Of a DNA stretch of 64,000 nucleotides, positions 28,801-40,800 are shown piece after piece. Location of the stretch: assembly GCA_014843695.1 (NCBI GenBank), contig CM026390.1, positions 94,659,009 to 94,723,008 of the forward strand, in the 5' to 3' direction. Position numbers and translations under genes: made by a program. Origin of the DNA: Archivesica marissinica (lineage: Eukaryota; Mollusca; Bivalvia; Venerida; Vesicomyidae). The number at the start of each line of letters is the position of its first letter. Position 1 is the first letter of the stretch. Below the pieces are notes generated by a model. The model did not search any database. It was not told the DNA's origin and saw nothing but the letters and a program-made list of their open reading frames with translations.

Positions 28801-31800
28801 ACTTGGCAAGTACTTATATAGTTGTTATGTGTGACACATCTACTCAATATGGTGCAATTATTTCAAAACAGATCCATAAGTTCATAGATATGGATTGAAT
28901 ACACAATATTTAACTCATTGTCTGACGTCTCTAGTACATGTATATGTACAAATACAATCTTACTCCATTGTCTGACATCTATAGTATATGTACAAATACA
29001 ATCTTACTCCATTGTCTGACGTCTATAGTATATGTACAAATACAATCTTACTCCATTGTCTGACATCTATAGTATATGTACAAATACAATCTTACTCCAT
29101 TGTCTGACATCTATAGTATATGTACAAATACAATCTTACTCCATTGTCTGACGTCTATAGTATATGTACAAATACAATCTTACTCCATTGTCTGACATCT
29201 ATAGTATATGTACAAATGCAATCTTACTCCATTGTCTGACGTCTATAGTATATGTACAAATACAATCTTACTCCATTGTCTGACATCTATAGTATATGTA
29301 CAAATACAATCTTACTCCATTGTCTGACGTCTATAGTATATGTACAAATACAATCTTACTCCATTGTCTGACATCTATAGTATATGTACAAATGCAATCT
29401 TACTCCATTGTCTGACGTCTATAGTATATGTACAAATACAATCTTACTCCATTGTCTGACGTCTATAGTATATGTACAAATACAATCTTACTCCATTGTC
29501 TGACGTCTATAGTATATGTACAAATACAATCTTACTCCATTGTCTGACATCTATAGTATATGTACAAATACAATCATTGTCTGACATCTATAGTATATGT
29601 ACAAATACAATCTTACTCCATTGTCTGACATCTATAGTATATGTACAAATACAATCATTGTCTGACGTCTATAGTATATGTACAAATACAATCTTACTCC
29701 ATTGTCTGACATCTATAGTATATGTACAAATACAATCATTGTCTGACATCTATAGTATATGTACAAATACAATCTTACTCCATTGTCTGACATCTATAGT
29801 ATATGTACAAATACAATCATTGTCTGACATCTATAGTATATGCACAAATACAATCTTACTCCATTGTCTGACATCTATAGTAATTAGTATATGTACAAAT
29901 ACAATCTTACTCCATTGTCTGACATCTATAGTATATGTACAAATACAATCTTACTCCATTGTCTGACGTCTATAGTATATGTACAAATACAATCTTACTC
30001 CATTGTCTGACATCTATAGTATATGTACAAATACAATCTTACTCCATTGTCTGACATCTATAGTATATGTACAAATACAATCTTACTCCATTGTCTGACA
30101 TCTATAGCAGGGCTTCGAAAATTACCAGTTTGTCGGTTTTCGACCGATTTTTATCATTTCAGACCGATTCTAACAGTCAAAATACCTTTAAAAATCGGTC
30201 CAAAATATTGTTGAAAAATTCAAGAAATCGGTCTATAACGAACCTAATTTGGTAAGTATAATCCGTTGACACATTTCACACGTTTCCAATTTACGATCGA
30301 ACTGGATAATTGCCACCTGAGGCCACCTGAGGTCCCATGTCTCCATGGTGATCAGGCGATCAATGCATGTCATGTCAATTACATGAAATTAGTGCGGTAA
30401 TCGTTTGATGTTTACAGCAAAACTACCGACATTTGTTAGTTTCTTTGAAGTGGACTGAATGATTGACAGTCGATTATTTTAGAATTTTATAAAGAATTTG
30501 TTTTTAAAATGTTTGCATTAAATTAAAGAAGTGTGCTAGGATTAATTTGCAATTAAATAATAATTAATATTTTAAATAGAAATCCGAAAATCCGTTATGA
30601 CTCGGAATGTACTCAAAATATACGACGGGTATATAATGTTTAGTATTTTTATTGTACAGCGCCCTTCAATTCAATATTGAAATGGCACAATGCAGTATAT
30701 CTGTGATGTTTAAAGAGTCAAATGCAGTTGATATAATATAGTTTGATGGGACCGAGTTCGATTTGGGCCGAGTTCACCTGCTTCCACCGGTGATACAGGT
30801 GACTAGATAAAATTTACCTCTATCAAAATGTCCTACCATTCATTTATTTTTAAATGCCGTACACTTAAAACTATTATTAGACAAAAGGAAAATTTACCAG
30901 ACCTATAGTAACGGGTAAAGTACAGTTTGTCCTGAACATACATGCGATTTTTAAATATAATTGACTGGTGACAGCATGGAAATAAAGCAAAAAAAGCAAA
31001 TTGGGTTTACTTACTTACGATTTTATGGGGGGGGGGGGTGCAAAAATATTGGCAGGACATGATGGGGGGGGGGGTACTGACTCGATTTCGGCCCGGACCG
31101 ATTTGGTTTTGAAAATTTTCGAAGCCCTGGTCTATAGTATATGTACAAATACAATCTTACTCCATTGTCTGACGTCTATAGTATATGTACAAATACAATC
31201 TTACTCCATTGTCTGACATCTATAGTATATGTACAAATACAATCTTACTCCATTGTCTGACGTCTATAGTATATGTACAAATACAATCTTACTCCATTGT
31301 CTGACATCTATAGTATATGTACAAATACAATCTTACTCCATTGTCTGACGTCTATAGTATATGTACAAATACAATCTTACTCTATTGTCTGACATCTATA
31401 GTATATGTACAAATACAATCTTACTCCATTGTCTGACGTCTATAGTATATGTACAAATACAATCTTTGTCTGACGTCTATAGTATATGTACAAATACAAT
31501 CTTACTCCATTGTCTGACATCTATAGTATATGTACAAATACAATCTTACTCCATTGTCTGATATCTATAGTATATGTACAAATACAATCTTACTCCATTG
31601 TCTGACATCTATAGTATATGTACAAATACAATCATTGTCTGACATCTATAGTATATGTACAAATACAATCTTACTCCATTGTCTGACATCTATAGTATAT
31701 GTACAAATACAATCATTGTCTGACATCTATAGTATATGTACAAATACAATCTTACTCCATTGTCTGACATCTATAGTATATGTACAAATACAATCTTACT

Positions 31801-34800
31801 CCATTGTCTGACGTCTATAGTATATGTACAAATACAATCATTGTCTGACGTCTATAGTATATGTACAAATACAATCTTACTCCATTGTCTGACATCTATA
31901 GTATATGTACAAATACAATCATTGTCTGACATCTATAGTATATGTACAAATACAATCATTGTCTGACATCTATAGTATATGTACAAATACAATCTTACTC
32001 CATTGTCTGACATCTATAGTATATGTACAAATACAATCTTACTCCATTGTCTGACGTCTATAGTATATGTACAAATACAATCATTGTCTGACGTCTATAG
32101 CATATGTACAAATACAATCTTACTCCATTGTCTGACATCTATAGTATATGTACAAATACAATCTTACTCCATTGTCTGACGTCTATAGTATATGTACAAA
32201 TACAATCATTGTCTGACGTCTATAGTATATGTACAAATACAATCTTACTCCATTGTCTGACATCTATAGTATATGTACAAATACAATCTTACTCCATTGT
32301 CTGACGTCTATAGTATATGTACAAATACAATCTTACTCTATTGTCTGACATCTATAGTATATGTACAAATACAATCTTACTCCATTGTCTGACGTCTATA
32401 GTATATGTACAAATACAATCTTTGTCTGACGTCTATAGTATATGTACAAATACAATCTTACTCCATTGTCTGACATCTATAGTATATGTACAAATACAAT
32501 CTTACTCCATTGTCTGACATCTATAGTATATGTACAAATACAATCTTACTCCATTGTCTGACATCTATAGTATATGTACAAATACAATCATTGTCTGACA
32601 TCTATAGTATATGTACAAATACAATCTTACTCCATTGTCTGACATCTATAGTATATGTACAAATACAATCATTGTCTGACATCTATAGTATATGTACAAA
32701 TACAATCTTACTCCATTGTCTGACATCTATAGTATATGTACAAATACAATCTTACTCCATTGTCTGACGTCTATAGTATATGTACAAATACAATCATTGT
32801 CTGACGTCTATAGCATATGTACAAATACAATCTTACTCCATTGTCTGACATCTATAGTATATGTACAAATACAATCTTACTCCATTGTCTGACGTCTATA
32901 GTATATGTACAAATACAATCATTGTCTGACATCTATAGTATATGTACAAATACAATCTTACTCCATTGTCTGACATCTATAGTATATGTACAAATACAAT
33001 CTTACTCCATTGTCTGACGTCTATAGTATATGTACAAATACAATCATTGTCTGACGTCTATAGCATATGTACAAATACAATCTTACTCCATTGTCTGACA
33101 TCTATAGTATATGTACAAATACAATCTTACTCCATTGTCTGACGTCTATAGTATATGTACAAATACAATCATTGTCTGACATCTATAGTATATGTACAAA
33201 TACAATCTTACTCCATTGTCTGACATCTATAGTATATGTACAAATACAATCTTACTCCATTGTCTGACGTCTATAGTATATGTACAAATACAATCATTGT
33301 CTGACATCTATAGTATATGTACAAATACAATCTTACTCCATTGTCTGACATCTATAGTATATGTACAAATACAATCTTACTCCATTGTCTGACGTCTATA
33401 GTATATGTACAAATACAATCTTACTCCATTGTCTGACATCTATAGTATATGTACAAATACAATCTTACTCCATTGTCTGACATCTATAGTATATGTACAA
33501 ATACAATCTTTGTCTGACATCTATAGTATATGTACAAATACAATCTTACTCCATTGTCTGACATCTATAGTATATGTACAAATACAATCTTACTCCATTG
33601 TCTGACGTCTATAGTATATGTACAAATACAATCATTGTCTGACGTCTATAGCATATGTACAAATACAATCTTACTCCATTGTCTGACATCTATAGTATAT
33701 GTACAAATACAATCTTACTCCATTGTCTGACGTCTATAGTATATGTACAAATACAATCATTGTCTGACGTCTATAGTATATGTACAAATACAATCTTACT
33801 CTATTGTCTGACATCTATAGTATATGTACAAATACAATCTTACTCCATTGTCTGACGTCTATAGCATATGTACAAATACAATCATTGTCTGACATCTATA
33901 GTATATGTACAAATACAATCTTACTCCATTGTCTGACATCTATAGTATATGTACAAATACAATCTTACTCCATTGTCTGACGTCTATAGTATATGTACAA
34001 ATACAATCTTACTCCATTGTCTGACGTCTATAGTATATGTACAAATACAATCATTGTCTGACATCTATAGTATATGTACAAATACAATCTTACTTCGTTG
34101 TCAGATTTCTGTGCAAGCAATTTCTTCTCTTGGACAACCATCCACAGTCCAAACAGGAACATGATAAACCCGTGGCCAGTATCACCAAACATCACCGCAA
34201 ACAGGAACGGGAATGAAATAATCGTATACACCGCTGAAATAGACAGTTTATTTCTCTAGGTTATAGTGTATTACCAACAGTACAGTATATTTTACAGCGT
34301 CGTAGTTCTTATCTATGTAAATAATGTGTACATTATTTTATTTGTGAAAGCTATTAATCCATCCAGCCCTGATCAGAGGTGGTTCCGATTTCTTAAAACA
34401 TATTCTAATTTGCGCACTGTAATACATAACCAGTGTGTGTTTTACGTTTATTTATCGTCGCTACCGGTTGCCCATATGAGCGACGCCTCCTGAAGAGATT
34501 AGTAATTTTAGATTTTGGAGGATAGTGCAATGATACAGACAGAGACCCATTACAGAGTCTCCTCTGGTTCTTTTACTTGCACAGTGTAAAGCACCGACAC
34601 GAGACCTCGGTTTAACGTCCCATCTGAAAGACTGTTAATTTTTATTAGGGTCAGACGGGGGATCGAACCTGCAATCCCTGGATTACCAGTCCAGCATGTT
34701 ACCACTGGGCTACAGATCCATCTGTAATAACCAGGGCTCATTCTAGAGGGTGACTTGGGCGAAATAGTCACCCTAGGGACCCGGAACTTAAATCTTTCTT

Positions 34801-37800
34801 TTTTTACAATTTATATACAAAATGTTGTCCAGTAAGATACACTGGCCCATTGTAAACCACTGCTTCTATTCATCATTTCTCACTTCTTCCAAAAATTCTG
34901 ACATAGAATGAGCCCTTATAACACCCACTATTTTTGCACTTTTGTATTTGCGTTATTTATGGTCGAATAAAACAGGGTGTGTCGCATTGAGCGGCGGAAT
35001 TAACCACTTGTGCATATGGTCTGCATGGTTAATTACTACGTGCAAGAGGTCCAGGCCATGTTTTATTCACCAATAAATAACTGAAAGACAAATTTATTTC
35101 TTCATTGAACATCAAAAGTACTGTTGGTGGGATGTCGTAAATTACATGAATACAGCTGAGGTAAGCAACTGAATACCGATGTTCACAATAATTATTAGCA
35201 GCTATCCAGTTGGCTTGTAGGTAGGCGATTTAACCCAAGTACCCGTCCGGAGCGGAAACAGTGGCTTTCCTCCCATAAAAGCTAGAAAATTGACATACAG
35301 TCAAACCTGTGTTAGTGTTCACCTGTATTAAGCAGCCAACCTGTATTAAGCAGCCAGTTTCCAGATTCCCAATATGTTGATTTATTATACACTTGCCCTC
35401 TACTAAGCAGCCACCTGTGCTAAGCAGCCACTTTCTGCAATTCCCTTGGCTGGCTGCTTAAGATAGGTTTGACTGTACAATCTAAACTGATGGTGTAACT
35501 TTAAATCACAATGGCAAAGAGATATTGTAAACTTTGAGTTGTGAAACTCCTTCCTATATATACTGAACAGGACAGTAGAGGCTCCGGATCTGTAGGCCAG
35601 TGGTTAACAAGCTGGACTGGTAAACCAGGGATCGCAGGTTCGATTCCCCATCTGACCCTAATAAAATGAACAAGTCTTTCAGATGGGACATTAAACCGAA
35701 GTCTTGTGTCGGTGCGTTACACTGTGCACGTAAAAGAACCAGAGGAGACTCTGGAATGGGTCTCTGTCTGTATTATTGCACTATCCTCCAAACTGTAAAA
35801 TGACTAATCTCTTCAGGAGGCGTCGCTCATATGGGCAACCGGTAGCGACGATAAATAAACGTAAAACACACACAGAGGCTCTTATGATGTGTTACTGGTA
35901 CACACTTGCCACATTCTGCTGTCGGAGATGGGTATATACATTTAAACTTTATTTATTTTACAACGATTGCGAAGCAAGTTTTAACAACTTCTATTAATCA
36001 CTCTCGTTGGCTAGGATGAAAGCGTAAATGTGCTCATTCGTGTGGGAGGAAACCTGAATACCCGGAGAAAACCCACCTGTCCGATCTGGCGACCACCGTA
36101 CCATCTCACATACATCCCGATTTGAGGATCGAACACGGGTCAAATTGGTGAGAAGCGAGCACGATAACCACTACGCTAATCGGACAGCCTGGGTATATGA
36201 ACGCGGAATGAACAGATTCAGTATTTCTATCCAGCTAGAGCCATGAACTGATATATACATACATTCTCTCACCAAGCTACAGAAACCATTTCTTCTGGAT
36301 GTGAACAAGTAATCATTTGTGGAAGTTGAGATACCCGAGTGATAGCGCATTCGCTCCAGGTGCGAAAGGCCTGGAGTTGGAGCCCCGCTGGAGCCATTAC
36401 GATTGTGCCCTTAGGCAAGGCATTTAAATTCCACATGCCTCTTCCCACTCCCTAGTGGCGATGGATTCCATCAGGAATGAGGTCTAGAGAGTGATTAATA
36501 TAAGTTATAAGAACTTGTTTCGCAATCGAGCTAAATTAAATTTGTATAAACTAATGTAATAATTTTTCATAAAATGCATTGGCGAGACAAACCTGGATTG
36601 ACCTCTCTGTATGTGGCGACGCCATACGAGCTAACGATACCCTGGAACACCGCCGTAAATCTATTGGTCACAAAGTAAGTGGGTGGGGTATCTGTGGTCG
36701 TCATGCGATGAAGGATATTTGGAACATTGCTGCCACTCATCTCCTAGTAAATAATCACAGACATATGGCTTACAAACTATCACATGGCTGCCACCATAAA
36801 ATAATGGACACTCGGATATGTTTCAGAAGTATGGGAAGAAAGTATTTAGATTAGACTAATGATTTAATGATTTCAACATCTACGTCTTCTGTGCTACACA
36901 GTGTACATGATGCTTGTAGTGATCATTGATTTGGAATAAAAGACAATTCAAATGCCTGAAAGGAATACCTGATGATCACCAGTTCAAAATAATAACCCCA
37001 ACAATCCTTAATTATATCCAAAACTATATATATAAAATCTCTAATAACATCACATAAGTAGAATACTGCGTATAAAAAATAGAAGTAAATTATATGTCGA
37101 TTGTTCCTTGCAGGGAACTAATAATATATATACAGAGGATCATATATATATATATATATAATAAAAAAAATAGAAGTAAATTATATGTCGATTGTTCCTT
37201 GCAGGGAACTAATAATATATATACAGAGGATCATATATATATATATATATAATGTCAGTCAATTGCGTCAGTCAAATACAGAAGAGTACATGGGCCTATT
37301 CTCAGCACATTATTTCAACAAATCAATTTATTCAATTTGAGGCACCTGCAACAACACTTTGTAAAATTATTTTCTGGACGAATGGGAATTTATGTGACAA
37401 GAATTACTCTCATGTATTCGCATGTTAGTTATTAAAAGAGTCCATCTATTTTCAGGGAACTAGTTCCAAGCTTTCACTGGTGTGCGTACGCATAGAAATA
37501 CAGGCTTGAGCTGGAATCCAGAAATATATTTACGCAGATTTTCAATTTGTTAAGTGACGGTAAATGATTTAATGGTATTCATCATAAATAAAGTTGCACC
37601 TGTCCATGCTGTAGCGAAGCTTGAACCTCATCAAGAACATTCACTGGTGCCCAGCACTCGGCTATCAGGTTGTTCCGGGAGAAATCGAAGTTACACATGT
37701 TGAGGGTGTGGTAGATAGCCTTGATTTTCTTCACCTTGATGATCCAGTTGTGGATCTCCTTCTGTGCATTCAGCAGCACCCGGTATCGATGTTCCTTCGT

Positions 37801-40800
37801 CTGACGTAGTACCTGACAGGATTAACACAAGATATATACACTAAAACATAAATTCAGCAGCACACGGTATCGATGATCCTTCGTCTGACGTAGTACCTGA
37901 CAGGATTAACACAAGATATATACACTAAAACATAAATTCAGCAGCACACGGTATCGATGATCCTTCGTCTGACGTAGTACCTGACAGGATTAACACAAGA
38001 TATATACACTAAAACATAAATTCAGCAGCACACGGTATCGATGATCCTTCGTCTGACGTAGTACCTGACAGGATTAACACAAGATATATACACTAAAACA
38101 TAAATTCAGCAGCACACGGTATCGATGATCCTTCGTCTGACGTAGTACCTGACAGGATTAACACAAGATATATACACTAAAACATAAATTCAGCAGCACA
38201 CGGTATCGATGATCCTTCGTCTGACGTAGTACCTGACAGGATTAACACAAGATATATACACTAAAACATAAATTCAGCAGCACACGGTATCGATGATCCT
38301 TCGTCTGACGTAGTACCTGACAGGATTAACACAAGATATATACACTAAAACATAAATTCAGCAGCACACGGTATCGATGATCCTTCGTCTGACGTAGTAC
38401 CTGACAGGATTAACACAAGATATATACACTAAAACATAAATTCAGCAGCACACGGTATCGATGATCCTTCGTCTGACGTAGTACCTGACAGGATTAACAC
38501 AAGATATATACACTAAAACATAAATTCAGCAGCACACGGTATCGATGATCCTTCGTCTGACGTAGTACCTGACAGGATTAACACAAGATATATACACTAA
38601 AACATAAATTCAGCAGCACACGGTATCGATGATCCTTCGTCTGACGTAGTACCTGACAGGATTAACACAAGATATATACACTAAAACATAAATTCAGCAG
38701 CACACGGTATCGATGATCCTTCGTCTGACGTAGTACCTGACAGGATTAACACAAGATATATACACTAAAACATAAATTCAGCAGCACACGGTATCGATGA
38801 TCCTTTGTCTGACGTAGTACCTGACAGGATTAACACAAGATATATACACTAAAACATATATATTACTGATAAACAGGATAAGTTTGGTTTGTCGACACGA
38901 TTTACAGTCGAGGTTCCTCTGGAAGAGGGAGCTGTCAGGTGTCCCTCCGAAAACTGACAGGCACATGGGTAGCACCACCAACCTTCTGCAAGTCAGCTGT
39001 ATTGCTTCGTAACTTAAAAGACTGTGACGCTACTAGGATTTGAACCTGCAGCAATGAGAGTCCAAATGCTTTGCAGGGTTCATTCTAGGTCCGAATATTT
39101 GGGAGAAGTGAGAAAGAGCGCGTTCTAGTCCTTAACCCTTTCAACCCCACAGGCCTCTAAATAGGCTTATGAAAAGTGTAGATCCAGATGAGCCGGCTCG
39201 TAACGAGCCGTCTCATCAGGATCTGCACTTTTTTGCCAGTAATAATTATTACTATTTTTAGATAAAATTACCCATTTTGATAAATGAACTGATCCAAATG
39301 TAATTTTGTTATTAATTTATTGGTCTAAAAATATCATGGACCAGTCCATGTCAGTTACTTGGGGTTGAAAGGGTTAAATGGTGTTATTTAATAACTTTCA
39401 ATAAAATATGGTTAATATGCACAGAATGACCATTAAATACAGCATTTGAATAGAGGGAGTGCTTTATAATTGGCCAGTGTATCTTACTGGCCAAAATTTG
39501 TATGAAAATTGCAAACAATTTAAAAACTTTTTTTTTAGGGAGAAGTCACGGTGCCTAGAGTAACTATATCGCCCACATCACCCTCTAGATTGATCCCTGG
39601 CTTTGTAAAGGATTCAGCACATTGATACTTTATAATGCGAACTCACAAAGATAATGTCTATTTATGTCTATTTGGGATCTCATGTAGTGAACATCTATTT
39701 CTGATCTCATCCAGTGAAAAGTATATGTGAGCTCATCCAGTGAACATGTGAGCTCATCCAGTGAACATGTATATGTGAGCTCATCCAGTGAACATGTATA
39801 TGTGAGCTCATCCAGTGAACATGTATATGTGAGCTCATCCAGTGAACATGTATATGTGAGCTCATCCAGTGAACATGTATATGTGAGCTCATCCAGTGAA
39901 CATGTATATGTGAGCTCATCCAGTGAACATGTATATGTGAGCTCATCCAGTGAACATGTATATGTGAGCTCATCCAGTGAACATGTATATGTGAACTCAT
40001 CCAGTGAACATGTATAGGTGAGCTCATCCAGTGAACATGTATATGTGAGCTCATCCATTGAACATGTATATGTGAGCTCATCCAGTGAACATGTATATGT
40101 GAGCTCATCCAGTGAACATGTATATGTTAGTTCATCCAGTGAACATGTATATGTGAGCTCATCCAGTGAACATGTATATGTGAGCTCATCCAGTGAACAT
40201 GTATAGGTGAGCTCATCCAGTGAACATGTATATGTGAGCTCATCCAGTGAACATGTATATGTGAGCTCATCCAGTGAATATATATATGTGAGTTCATCCA
40301 GTGAACATGTATATACGAGTTCATCCTGTATATGTAAGCCAATCACAGAGTCTGTACTATTCGGACACACATTAAACACAATAAATCGCACACACACATG
40401 CACATGTTAATGAGTAACATGCACTATTTTATACAAAAACTCTACAATCTATGTGATAGTTCATATATAACGCAGTACATACAATGGTAAGATCATCCAG
40501 TCTGGTACTAACTCCATTCAACATTTCATGTCTTTCCTGGGCAGTTTCTGGGCACGGGTAAAGGGTTGCACGAAATCTACATGCAAAGAAAATAAAAGTA
40601 CGAACAGAAATGATAAATTAACAAGTACAACACAAGGGATTTTAGTCACATGACAAACACATGCATGTTAGCAATACATCATTCATTGCATCACTGATGG
40701 TGGATCACTGTTCCCATAATACATCATTCATTGCATCACTGATGGTGGATCGCTGTTCCCATAATACATCATTCATTGCATCACTGATGGTGGATCGCTG

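Noticed and set aside
31001..31216. Short glycine-rich frame after the G-runs
   Set aside because: It crosses from the transposon into the 44-bp array and has no homologue that I recognise.
28925..34085. CRISPR-like array of regularly spaced repeats
   Set aside because: There are no unique spacers; the units are contiguous copies in a eukaryotic intron. The same holds for all other arrays here.
34660..34730. tRNA genes at the tRNA-like stretches
   Set aside because: Each is joined to the same SINE body in several copies, the cloverleaf is degenerate, and copies differ in the stem regions; they are SINE heads.
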